Part shown: in pieces, positions 21,547-30,337 of the stretch | Position numbering within the stretch: the first letter of the stretch is position 1 | Layout of the letters: each line of letters opens with the position of its first letter | Virus record (IMG/VR): IMGVR_UViG_3300021092_000054 | Coordinates: 1 to 55,141 of that record | Direction: 5' to 3' (one strand) | Source of the DNA: a virus | Length of the DNA stretch: 55,141 nucleotides | Program-made: the position numbers and the translations under genes | The notes under the pieces: model-generated | Database searches by the model: none | The model's input: the letters and a program-made list of their open reading frames with translations, nothing else | What the model was told of the DNA's origin: nothing

Positions 21547-23325
21547 ATGCCAAACCCTAATATAAATAAATTATTTGAAAATGTTTCACAAGAAAATTTA
21601 TCGTATGAGTATTCCAAATCAAAAGCGATAGGTGATAGAACTTCAAATATAATTGGTAGTGTAAAAAACAATATACTAAAAGATATTCCTAGTATAGATG
21701 ACATATCAAATTTATCCGCAAATAAATTAGGATCTTTTGCTAAAAGTATTGGATCAAATACAAACATATTAAGAAAATTATCAAGAATAACTGATAGTAT
21801 AAATTTATCTGATATTGCAAGTGGTGATATAAATAAAATAAAACAAAGATTATTAGAACAACTTGAATTGACAAATTTAGTAGAAGATGCATTGAATCCA
21901 GATGTATTAGAAATGTTGGCGCAATCTGTTGGTATTTCTGTTCCAACTCTTGATAAAATGTTAAATTCTTCAATAAAAATAAAAACATTTTCAGATATAA
22001 AAAATATGGAAATATACAATATATTGGATTCTGTTTTTAAGAAAAAATTGATAGATGATAATGGTCTTCGAGATGAAAAATTACTTGAATCGGTTGTTAA
22101 AATTTCTACATTATTATATTCAAAAAATGAAGATGATAGAAAAGAAGCAGAAAAATTGGCATTATCACTTGAAATAGATTTTATTGATTTAATGACACCT
22201 AGAGATACAGAACCTGATATAGAAAATTATCCAAATAGTTTACCAATAGAACAAAGTATCTGGATAACTAATTTTTCAAAAATAGATTATAGGGTACAAA
22301 AAGTAGCTGCAATTGCAATGGGTTTTGGAATTGAAGAAAGTGGTGTACTTGAATTGCGAGATATGATAGAAAAAATAAATAAATATGTGCAATTATCTGC
22401 TGAGTCAAACTCGTTAAGAACATCATTAACTGACCATATCAATGATATAGAATTACAAAGTGTTAATAATAAAGATGCTTTTAAGAACTATAAAGAAGAA
22501 CATGGATTAAATGATGAAGAATTTGATGAATCTATACAAACAGCATTTTCTCCAGAATTTACAAATTTTGGAGAAGATGCATTATGCAGTGAAGCAGTAG
22601 ATCCCGATGAAAGAGATAATCCAGATACACCAGAAAATGAAGAAGAAACTGGTGGTGATGCAAGAACATCAAACGATCCAATATGGGAGTTGGGACTATC
22701 ACCACAACTTGTAATAAGAGAAGAAATAACAAATGAAATTATTGGCTATAATGGAACTATTGATTTAAGGAATAAGAAACAATATACTACTGGAGAAATA
22801 GTTACCAGCATACCATTCAAATTTAAGACTGTAAATGGTAATTTTATTTGTAGAGATATTGGGTTGAAAGATTTAACAAATGCGCCAGATTTGGTAACTG
22901 GAAATTTTGATTGTTCAAATAATAATTTACAATCTTTACAAGGTGCACCTAAACAAGTAAATGGTGAATTTAATGCTGCAAATAATAAAATAACATCATT
23001 AGAAGGTTTACCTAGATCGTGTAGTGGTATAACATTAAGACAAAATGACATAAGTTCATTGGACATATCATATCCAGTATCTATTCTTAATGGAGGAAAT
23101 TTTAATGTTAGTAATAACGATATTAAATCACTACTTAGCGGTGATATAACAGTAGACGGAGAATTTAACATTTCTTCAAATCAATTGTCAAATGATAATT
23201 TGAATTTACAAAGATGTTTAATAAGAGTAAAAACTAAATTTATTGCAAAAAATCAAAGAGACGGTGTATTAAATTCAAGGTTATTACAAGATAAATTTGG
23301 TAGTGACATAACATATGAAGTTTAA
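21547..23325 (+). CDS. Baseplate-associated protein with C-terminal leucine-rich repeats
   Basis: A 592-residue protein. The first 330 residues are helical and Ser/Asn/Lys-rich without known motif, followed by an acidic linker (DPDERDNPDTPENEEE, about residues 350-370). The last 180 residues are leucine-rich repeats with the same phrase style as the hub protein (LKDLTNAP, LQSLQGAP, ITSLEGLP, ISSLDIS). It follows the hub by 14 bases. The shared repeat type suggests a common partner, perhaps a host surface protein or each other. A tape-measure-related or hub-accessory role is possible but not shown. Confidence 0.6.
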   Translation: MPNPNINKLFENVSQENLSYEYSKSKAIGDRTSNIIGSVKNNILKDIPSIDDISNLSANKLGSFAKSIGSNTNILRKLSRITDSINLSDIASGDINKIKQRLLEQLELTNLVEDALNPDVLEMLAQSVGISVPTLDKMLNSSIKIKTFSDIKNMEIYNILDSVFKKKLIDDNGLRDEKLLESVVKISTLLYSKNEDDRKEAEKLALSLEIDFIDLMTPRDTEPDIENYPNSLPIEQSIWITNFSKIDYRVQKVAAIAMGFGIEESGVLELRDMIEKINKYVQLSAESNSLRTSLTDHINDIELQSVNNKDAFKNYKEEHGLNDEEFDESIQTAFSPEFTNFGEDALCSEAVDPDERDNPDTPENEEETGGDARTSNDPIWELGLSPQLVIREEITNEIIGYNGTIDLRNKKQYTTGEIVTSIPFKFKTVNGNFICRDIGLKDLTNAPDLVTGNFDCSNNNLQSLQGAPKQVNGEFNAANNKITSLEGLPRSCSGITLRQNDISSLDISYPVSILNGGNFNVSNNDIKSLLSGDITVDGEFNISSNQLSNDNLNLQRCLIRVKTKFIAKNQRDGVLNSRLLQDKFGSDITYEV

Positions 23326-23337
23326 TTGGAGATTATT

Positions 23338-24369
23338 ATGGCATTAACTGATGCTGATAGAGAAGAAATAGAAGCTGAACCAGACATAAATAATTTTGTT
23401 GGTGCTTATAGGGCACAACTTTTAGAAAATGTTGTAATATCCGATGAAGAAGCAGAAGTTGCTTTAACTGATGTTAGAGAAGAAGATTGGTCTGATGATT
23501 TAATGAATCGTGAAGCATATAAAACATTAACAGCTGAAACAGCAGATACATATAGAGCTGGTTCAAGTAGTGTATCAAAATCACCATGTTTAAGCTCCGA
23601 TAATACAGGTGGAACTGCAACTTCAGGTGGTGGAGCCGGTGGAGCAGGAGGCGCTGGTGGAGCCGGTGGAGCAGGAGGCGCTGGTGGAGCCGGTGGAGCA
23701 GGAGGCGCTGGTGGAACTGGTAGTCCACCAGTAGAAGTTCCAATACCAGTTAAAGCTGGAAAAGTGGATTTGGGTAAATTAAAAGGTCATGTTCCACCCA
23801 ATGCCTTTTCTGGTCTTATTCTTTGTGTTGAAAAATATAATGTTAATACTAATGTTAGAATGGCACATTTTTTAGGTCAATGTAAAACTGAATGTAGTTT
23901 GATAATACCAAGATCGGAAAATACTAATTACACAAAACCTGCGTCGTTGATTAAGTTATTTGGTAGTACGAGAGGAAATAGAGCTGCACAATTTATAGGA
24001 AATCCTGAAAAAATTGCAAATATAATATATGCTAATAAACTAGGAAATGGTTCAGAAGAAACAGGTGACGGTTTCAGATTTAGAGGCAAAGGGTGGATTC
24101 AATTAACAGGCAAATCCAATTACAAATCGTTTGCTAATTCAATGAACAGACAAGACATATTGACAAATTCAGATTTGGTTGCAGGTGAATTGTCTCCTGC
24201 ATCAGCTGGACATTATTGTTCAAGTCGAGGTACATTAAAAAAAGCTGATGCTGGTTTTTCTTCTGCAAATTGTAAAGCAGTTTCATTAACTGTAAATTCA
24301 GTTCCTGTTCACCAAGATAAAAGAGAAAAATTTACATTAGAGTTTGCAAAAATTTTAGGTGCAATATAA
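23338..24369 (+). CDS. GH19-type endolysin/lysozyme with Gly-rich linker
   Basis: A 343-residue protein from ATG 23338 (GGAG seven bases upstream; the frame is open from TTG 23326). The first 80 residues are acidic and unassigned. Residues about 97-125 are a Gly-Gly-Ala repeat. The C-terminal 200 residues match glycoside hydrolase family 19: MAHFLGQCKTECS near residue 175 (the usual catalytic Glu region, as in MAHFLAQ..HES), FRFRGKGWIQLTG near residue 245, and NYKSFA following. GH19 phage enzymes cut peptidoglycan or chitin-like glycans. Placed between hub and wedge genes, it probably acts from the tail, replacing the lysozyme domain built into T4 gp5. Confidence 0.8.
   Translation: MALTDADREEIEAEPDINNFVGAYRAQLLENVVISDEEAEVALTDVREEDWSDDLMNREAYKTLTAETADTYRAGSSSVSKSPCLSSDNTGGTATSGGGAGGAGGAGGAGGAGGAGGAGGAGGAGGTGSPPVEVPIPVKAGKVDLGKLKGHVPPNAFSGLILCVEKYNVNTNVRMAHFLGQCKTECSLIIPRSENTNYTKPASLIKLFGSTRGNRAAQFIGNPEKIANIIYANKLGNGSEETGDGFRFRGKGWIQLTGKSNYKSFANSMNRQDILTNSDLVAGELSPASAGHYCSSRGTLKKADAGFSSANCKAVSLTVNSVPVHQDKREKFTLEFAKILGAI
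23629..23709 (+). repeat. Three exact 27-base tandem repeats coding Gly/Ala
   Basis: Three identical 27-base units, each coding nine residues (GGAGGAGGA), far richer in G and C than the surroundings. A 24-base part of the unit occurs in reverse-complement orientation at 31544-31567, where it codes Pro/Ala. Confidence 0.9.
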
Positions 24370-24379
24370 CACAAAAATC

Positions 24380-24387
24380 TATTTATA
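24380..24387 (+). promoter_or_regulatory. Candidate late promoter box
   Basis: TATTTATA within the palindrome CTATTTA-TAT-TAAATAG, 22 bases before the TTG start at 24410. No host-type -33 box is seen. Confidence 0.35.
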
Positions 24388-24409
24388 TTAAATAGTAAAG
24401 GAGAAATAA

Positions 24410-27400
24410 TTGGCAGCGCCCAAAGAACCAAGAATAGATAAAAATTTTGAATACGGTTCGTTCAAATCATCTATAAAAGATTTGAATGCTCCACTTATTT
24501 TTTTAGTAGGTGGTGTGGGTGTTCCAACAAATCCAAAAACACCTGTTGTTTTTCCAGGAGAATATATGTGGGGAACAAATAATAGTAGTGCAGGTGGGTA
24601 TAGTAAAGGTTTTAGTAGATGTGCAGATTTTAATGTTTACAATTTAACAAAAGTTGCAATTGTAAGTGGTAAATCACAAAAAAAAGTTGATGGTAATGGT
24701 ATAAAAAGAGGAACTGCGGAATGTAAAAAAATTCTATCGGATAATGGCATATCTCCAACCAAACACATTATTGTTGCATTTTCAAAAGGTTGTGAGGCAT
24801 ATCAAATAGCAATTGACGAATTTGGCGGTGGTTATGAAAAATGGGATTTAATTTTAATAGGTGGTGTTTATTCTAGACAAGGTGATCCAGGAAGAGATAC
24901 AATTTTACAATCAGTTGATAGAATTGCTAGCCATCTTGTAAAATATCCAGATAAAGTATATTATTTTTCTTCCGGTGAAGATGGAACTGGAGTTCCTGCA
25001 ACTAAAAAATTAAAAGATGCTGCAAAAAGTGGTCATTTTATAGACAAACCATTTGGTGCAACTTCACATTCTGGTCTTCCAAATGCTATGGCAAGTTATA
25101 TTTTGAATAATGTTCCGGTAAATAATACCGCACAATCATCAAACCCACCTACTAATCCTGGTGAAACAACAGGAACTTCTGGAACAACAGGAACATCTGG
25201 AACAACAGGAACATCTGGAACAAACGGCACACAGGGTGTAAATGATGGCGGTGGCGGAGGACAAGACGGTGGAACACCAGATGACACATCAGGTCAACCA
25301 GTAACATCTGGAAATGATTGTGGTGATTTAACAAAATTAGATGCAAAGGCGAAGGCAAATGAAAGTCCACAAGGTGCTGATGGTGTTGATAAAGATCCAC
25401 TACCACCTTCAAAAAATGATGCTCCTGTTAGTGCAGATGGTAAGTATAACCATAGGTTTTATTTAGTTCCATTAAAAGATAATCAACCAATGTCACTTGC
25501 AGATATGGTTAAAAAAGAAAATAAATATCACAAAAGATATTGGGGATGGCGACCAGATGAAGGTCCAGGATTTGGATATAAAGAAAATGAAAATGTTGTT
25601 ACATCACCAACAGGAACAAGTTTAATTGCTGGATTGATACCATACTGGCCACCTCCAGAAATGACTGGATCAGCATCACCAACCGATGGATCTCGTGAAA
25701 AAAATCCAACAATACTTGGAAAATGGAAAAATTTAATAGAAGGCCAAAAAAGTATTGAATCTTTTTTGGACATACCAATACTTTTGAATGTATACGATGT
25801 TGGTGTCTATAATAATAATATAGAATATATTTTTGAAGCTGGTAATGAATTACATATGACAATAGTAGATGGATCTATAATTACAAATGGAAAAAGTCAA
25901 ATAGGAATAGGTAAATCTGCAAATACTAATGTAATTGAGAAAAAAAATTTAGATTCATCATGGCGAAATTGGCCAAAATGGTCTGGTATTTGGGTTAATC
26001 ATTGTCTTAAACATTCTGGATATGCATTACTATCAACAAGTATAGAGGGAAACATAAATAATTACCACGAAGAAATACTAAAAAAAGAAAAATTGATAAA
26101 TTATCCTGGAAATAAACAGTGGAAATGGAAAGACTTGAAATCGGCAGGAACACAAGATAATGTTTTCAAACCAAGTAAAATTTGGTTAGATCCTGCTAAC
26201 TTAAATTCAGAAGAATTGATTAAAGATTCCGGTAATATTGCTATTTTTATTCCAGATTTTCATTTTACAAAAGATGGTGGAATTACACCAAAAGGTGAAA
26301 AACTATTAAAACAACTAATAAAATTAAATTGGAAAATAGGTGTAATTTCAGCAGTAAAGCATCATACTGTTCAAAATAGTCAGTTATATGCTGAAGTATT
26401 GATATTTCTTGATGAATTTGGTAGAATGGTAACTATTGGAGGAAACACAACACCAAAAGGTGCAGATTCATCTGCATCATCAGGACATCATATTGCAATA
26501 AAAGAAACAAATTTTAAGGAATTTACTCAAATTGCAAATGATGCATGGGTTCATGGAGCAGTATTTATATCTAATGTAAAATCTGCACCAGATGGACATA
26601 GAGAGGGTGGATTGGATTCAAAAATTTACGTTAGTTCTATCTATAAGGATTATTATGAGAGAATAGACAAAGAACCTGGAAAATTAACAGGAAGAATGTA
26701 TAATACTCTTGTTCCATATATTTCAAAAAAACCAGCTGCACCTGCTCCGGATCCAATACCAAATGGAGAAAGTATTGGTGATAAAATTGCTGCAAGCCAT
26801 AACCAACCTGCACAAACTGGTGCAGGTGGAGGGGATGGTAAAACTGTTTTGGGTGATCCAAAAGATGCATTAGCAAGAGGTATTTTAACAGCAATTCCTC
26901 CAAAATATAGAAGAAATACTGGTGATAATTACTTAGCAACACCTGCTGTAGCTGCAGTGATTAGAATGTTTGAAGCCGGATTTGCTTCAGGACTTTTGCC
27001 GACTCCTACTCCAGGTGCAGATGTAAAAGGAAATCTTGGAGGCAAATTATTGATGATAAGTGATTCATTTAGAACTCAGCAAGGACAAGTTGATGTTTGG
27101 AGACCCTATGCTGGTAGTTATGTAACACCCGGCGGAAGATTTAATTCAATAAATGGTGACACTTCGTTAGTAGCTCCACCTATGGGCAAACATAATCTGA
27201 AAGGTGAAAAAGCTGGTGGACCACACCAACAAGGGAGAGCGATAGATACAAGAGGCAAAACAGGAAGTGGAGCGGGAACGAAAAACCTAGAAGCAATAGA
27301 GAGATACCATCAAGCAAATGCTACTACGGCACAATTATGGATTCGTAAAAATGGTATGCAATTTGGTTGGTATCCATATTGGAATGAAGTTTGGCATTTT

Positions 27401-27460
27401 TCATATAAAACAGATACTAGAAAACCTGGAAACTACCCTAAACTTTGGGATGGAAGATAA
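24410..27460 (+). CDS. Multidomain tail protein with C-terminal M15 peptidase
   Basis: A 1016-residue protein starting with TTG after AAGGAGA. The N-terminal 230 residues resemble an alpha/beta-hydrolase-like fold, with VAFSKGCEAY near residue 125 in place of GxSxG. A GTSG linker follows at about 255-285. The middle part includes FYLVPL, WVNHCLKHSGYALL near residue 540 and HHTVQNSQLYAEV near residue 645, a possible amidase or CHAP-like region with Cys and His. The C-terminal 140 residues match peptidase M15 (VanY/DacB-type): SDSFRTQQGQ, HQQGRAID near 939-946 and EVWHF near 992. It is probably a virion-borne wall-degrading protein. The first two domain calls are uncertain. Confidence 0.7.
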   Translation: MAAPKEPRIDKNFEYGSFKSSIKDLNAPLIFLVGGVGVPTNPKTPVVFPGEYMWGTNNSSAGGYSKGFSRCADFNVYNLTKVAIVSGKSQKKVDGNGIKRGTAECKKILSDNGISPTKHIIVAFSKGCEAYQIAIDEFGGGYEKWDLILIGGVYSRQGDPGRDTILQSVDRIASHLVKYPDKVYYFSSGEDGTGVPATKKLKDAAKSGHFIDKPFGATSHSGLPNAMASYILNNVPVNNTAQSSNPPTNPGETTGTSGTTGTSGTTGTSGTNGTQGVNDGGGGGQDGGTPDDTSGQPVTSGNDCGDLTKLDAKAKANESPQGADGVDKDPLPPSKNDAPVSADGKYNHRFYLVPLKDNQPMSLADMVKKENKYHKRYWGWRPDEGPGFGYKENENVVTSPTGTSLIAGLIPYWPPPEMTGSASPTDGSREKNPTILGKWKNLIEGQKSIESFLDIPILLNVYDVGVYNNNIEYIFEAGNELHMTIVDGSIITNGKSQIGIGKSANTNVIEKKNLDSSWRNWPKWSGIWVNHCLKHSGYALLSTSIEGNINNYHEEILKKEKLINYPGNKQWKWKDLKSAGTQDNVFKPSKIWLDPANLNSEELIKDSGNIAIFIPDFHFTKDGGITPKGEKLLKQLIKLNWKIGVISAVKHHTVQNSQLYAEVLIFLDEFGRMVTIGGNTTPKGADSSASSGHHIAIKETNFKEFTQIANDAWVHGAVFISNVKSAPDGHREGGLDSKIYVSSIYKDYYERIDKEPGKLTGRMYNTLVPYISKKPAAPAPDPIPNGESIGDKIAASHNQPAQTGAGGGDGKTVLGDPKDALARGILTAIPPKYRRNTGDNYLATPAVAAVIRMFEAGFASGLLPTPTPGADVKGNLGGKLLMISDSFRTQQGQVDVWRPYAGSYVTPGGRFNSINGDTSLVAPPMGKHNLKGEKAGGPHQQGRAIDTRGKTGSGAGTKNLEAIERYHQANATTAQLWIRKNGMQFGWYPYWNEVWHFSYKTDTRKPGNYPKLWDGR

Positions 27461-27468
27461 AATTATTA

Positions 27469-27476
27469 TATTTATT
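27469..27476 (+). promoter_or_regulatory. Candidate promoter box before wedge genes
   Basis: TATTTATT 33 bases before ATG 27510; TATATTTA overlapping it also has a TTTG 19 bases upstream, in the end of the previous gene. Confidence 0.4.
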
Positions 27477-27509
27477 TACATAAACAATTAACAATATAAA
27501 GGTGATGTG

Positions 27510-27929
27510 ATGGACAGCAATGGTTTTTTCAAAAAAATTAGAGAAATAATCCGTGAAGAAATTGAAATTGCTTTGGAAAAAAAGGTGACAAAAAAAGAAG
27601 CAAGTAAACCTTCGCAAAAACGTGCAATTGAACACGGTATGTCTCTTTATACAGAAGCTCAAAAAACAGTAAAAAAACCAATACAATCAAAAATAAATTT
27701 TAATTCTATACAAGATTTATTGGAAGAAACGCGTAGAACACTAAATGAAAGTGCAGATATGGAAGGTGAATTTATGTTTACTGCCGATATGGCTCAAAAT
27801 TTTGGACAAAATACTGGTGCAGTTCCACAAGGTTATACACCAAATCAAATACCAGACGAAGTAATGTCTGCTTTAACCAAAGATTATTCTGCTCTTATGA
27901 AAAAGATAGAAGAAAAAAAAGGGAGATGA
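27510..27929 (+). CDS. Hypothetical baseplate-region protein
   Basis: A 139-residue protein from ATG 27510 (a GTG three bases earlier is in frame). The N-terminus FFKKIREIIREEIEIALEKK is an amphipathic, strongly charged helix of a kind often seen at the start of proteins in this part of T4-like genomes. A second helical segment follows (IQDLLEETRRTLNES), and the C-terminus is Lys/Glu-rich. It is three bases from the gp25-like gene, so it is likely a small structural or assembly protein. Confidence 0.55.
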   Translation: MDSNGFFKKIREIIREEIEIALEKKVTKKEASKPSQKRAIEHGMSLYTEAQKTVKKPIQSKINFNSIQDLLEETRRTLNESADMEGEFMFTADMAQNFGQNTGAVPQGYTPNQIPDEVMSALTKDYSALMKKIEEKKGR

Positions 27930-27932
27930 TAA

Positions 27933-28427
27933 ATGTCATTTTACCGTAGAAAAAGAGAAATTGTAAATACTGCAGTTCCAAACTTAAAATATGCAAGACC
28001 AATTGGTATAACTATACCGTTTAACAATCCAAATGGTGTATTTTTTCAAAGTTTTACTAATGTAAAACAAGTTCTTTCAAATCTTAAAAATTTGTTATTG
28101 ACTGCTCGTGGTGAACGATATATGTTGCCAACATTTGGAACAGATATTAGAACTATACTATTTGAAAACATTACAAATGAAGAAGATTTTTTCAATAGAA
28201 TAAACGGTGAAATTGAAAGTGCAATTCAAGAATGGATGCCATATCTTGTAATACAAGAATTGGAAACAATAATACCAAGTGAACAAGATTATATTGTTGA
28301 AAAAGACCATTCAGTTGAAATAAAATTAACTGTAAAAATAGGTGGAACAAACATATATTTGCCAATTCAGATATTTATTGATGACACAGGCAATTTAGAA
28401 ATTAAAGAGTCAATAATAAATAAATAA
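27933..28427 (+). CDS. Baseplate wedge protein gp25-like
   Basis: A 164-residue protein of the gp25/GPW family. The segment NVKQVLSNLKNLLLTARGERYMLPTFGTD is read in parts: the helix before, then GERYMLPTFG near residue 64, the conserved gp25 core. The following strands (IEIKLTVKIGG) complete the lysozyme-like fold, which is not catalytic. In T4 gp25 sits at the centre of each wedge and starts sheath assembly with gp6 and gp53. Here gp6 follows directly. GGGAGATGA precedes the ATG. Identification is strong. Confidence 0.9.
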   Translation: MSFYRRKREIVNTAVPNLKYARPIGITIPFNNPNGVFFQSFTNVKQVLSNLKNLLLTARGERYMLPTFGTDIRTILFENITNEEDFFNRINGEIESAIQEWMPYLVIQELETIIPSEQDYIVEKDHSVEIKLTVKIGGTNIYLPIQIFIDDTGNLEIKESIINK

Positions 28428-28441
28428 AGAGGCGGTTACAA

Positions 28442-30337
28442 ATGGCTGATTTGGTAAAAAAAGACATTCGTTATTTATCAAGAGATTTTTCTTCTCTTAA
28501 ACAAAATCTTATTGATTTTGCTAAAAATTACTTTCCAAATACATACCAAGATTTTAATGAAACATCTCCGGGTATGATGTTTTTGGAAATGGCCGCTTAT
28601 GTTGGTGATGTATTATCGTATTACACCGATGTTACATTACAAGAATCAATGATATTACATTCTAGTGAAAGAACAAATATATTAAATTTGGCACAATCAT
28701 TGGGATATAAACCAAAAAATAGAATTGCATCAAATGTTGTATTGGATATATTTCAAATAGTTCCTGCAAAAACAGTTGATGGTGAAATTGTACCAGATTA
28801 TGCGTATGCATTTGCAATAGAACCGGGTATGGTTGTTGGAACAACCGGCGGTGGATTTAATACTATTGAGTTTAGAACAGTTGATTTTGTTGATTTTAAG
28901 TTTAGTAGTCCTAATGATCCAACCGAAGTAACTCCTTTTGAAGTAAATGGAAGTGGTGAAGTTTTATTTTGGTTATTAAAAAAATCAGTTAAAGCTGTTT
29001 CGGGAACAATAAAAACAGTAGATTACGAATTTACAGATCCAAAACCCTATGATAAAATTGTTTTACAAGATTTGGATATGATTGAAGTTTTATATGCAAT
29101 TGACTCGGATGGAAACGTATGGCATCATGTTCCATATTTAGCACAAGATACTATTTTTGATTCCGTTATTAACGTTTCAAGAAATGATAAAACCCTATCA
29201 CAACACAGAACAGAAACACCTTATTTATTAAAACTTAAAAAAGTTGCTAGAAGATTTACAACAAGAACTGTTGATTTGGGATCATATGAAATACAATTCG
29301 GTGCAGGTGTTGCTGATTTAGATGATGAAGTTCTTATTCCAAATCCAGATTTAGTTGGTTCATCATTAACTGGTTTAGAAGCAAATACTTCAATTGATAT
29401 TGATCCTTCAAATTTTCTCTATACAAAAACATATGGTCTTGCTCCAAACAATACAACACTAACTATTCATTATACTATTGGAAAAGGTATTGATGATAAT
29501 GTTCAAAGTGATGTTTTAACAAGAGTAATTAGCAGAAATATATTACTTGATGAAACTGGATTAGATAATGTTTTATACAACCAAGTGGTATCGAGTCTTG
29601 CGGTAACAAATTCTGTACCAGCTACTGGTGGAAAAACAGCAGAAGGAATAAACGAAATTCGTCAAAATGCACTTGCTTCTTTTGCTGCTCAAAATCGTGC
29701 TGTTACAAAAGAAGATTACATAATTCGTGCATATAGTTTGCCTTCAAAATATGGTTCTATCGCTAAAGCATATATTACAAAAGATACACAGTTAATATCC
29801 GAAGCAATTTTTAATAGTGAACGGGTACAAAATGATTTAGCATTAAATTTTTATGTTTTAGGGTATGATGCTAACAAACAATTAACTACTGTAAATAATG
29901 CAACAAAAGAAAATCTAAAAACATATCTAAATCATTATAGAATGCTTACGGATGCAATTAACATTCGTGACGCTTACATAATAAACATCGGTATTGAATT
30001 TGATATAATCATATTTCCTGATCAAAATTCAAACCAAGTTGTTCTTCGTTGTATAAACAAATTAAAACAATACTTTAATACAAAAAAATGGCAGATAAAC
30101 CAACCAATTATTATCAGTAATGTTTATACGGAACTTGATAAAGTAGAAGGTGTCCAAACTGTTGTTGATGTAAAAATAAATAATTTATACGATCAAACAT
30201 TAGGATATTCTTCTAATGCTTACAATATACCACAAGCAACAAAAGATGGAATTATATTTCCGTCACTTGATCCATCTATTTTTGAAATAAAATATCCCGA
30301 TAATGATATTATTGGTAGAGTGAGGGCATTTGGATGA
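28442..30337 (+). CDS. Baseplate wedge protein gp6-like (baseplate J family)
   Basis: A 631-residue protein matching T4 gp6/baseplate J. The N-terminus DIRYLSRDFSSLKQNLIDFAK, then NETSPGMMFLEMAAYVGD and YYTDVTLQES near residues 40-70, is the conserved first domain; NILNLAQSLGYK follows. The middle third is beta-rich, and AVTKEDYIIRAYSLP near residue 420 is the conserved J-domain stretch. The protein would form the inner ring of the baseplate wedge with gp25. It overlaps the next gene by four bases (ATGA). The length is close to T4 gp6. Confidence 0.9.
   Translation: MADLVKKDIRYLSRDFSSLKQNLIDFAKNYFPNTYQDFNETSPGMMFLEMAAYVGDVLSYYTDVTLQESMILHSSERTNILNLAQSLGYKPKNRIASNVVLDIFQIVPAKTVDGEIVPDYAYAFAIEPGMVVGTTGGGFNTIEFRTVDFVDFKFSSPNDPTEVTPFEVNGSGEVLFWLLKKSVKAVSGTIKTVDYEFTDPKPYDKIVLQDLDMIEVLYAIDSDGNVWHHVPYLAQDTIFDSVINVSRNDKTLSQHRTETPYLLKLKKVARRFTTRTVDLGSYEIQFGAGVADLDDEVLIPNPDLVGSSLTGLEANTSIDIDPSNFLYTKTYGLAPNNTTLTIHYTIGKGIDDNVQSDVLTRVISRNILLDETGLDNVLYNQVVSSLAVTNSVPATGGKTAEGINEIRQNALASFAAQNRAVTKEDYIIRAYSLPSKYGSIAKAYITKDTQLISEAIFNSERVQNDLALNFYVLGYDANKQLTTVNNATKENLKTYLNHYRMLTDAINIRDAYIINIGIEFDIIIFPDQNSNQVVLRCINKLKQYFNTKKWQINQPIIISNVYTELDKVEGVQTVVDVKINNLYDQTLGYSSNAYNIPQATKDGIIFPSLDPSIFEIKYPDNDIIGRVRAFG

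Noticed and set aside
24380-24396. Palindrome CTATTTA-TAT-TAAATAG as an attachment site
   Set aside because: No second copy, integrase or tRNA flank is in the window, and AT-rich palindromes of this size are common here. It is kept only as part of a candidate promoter.
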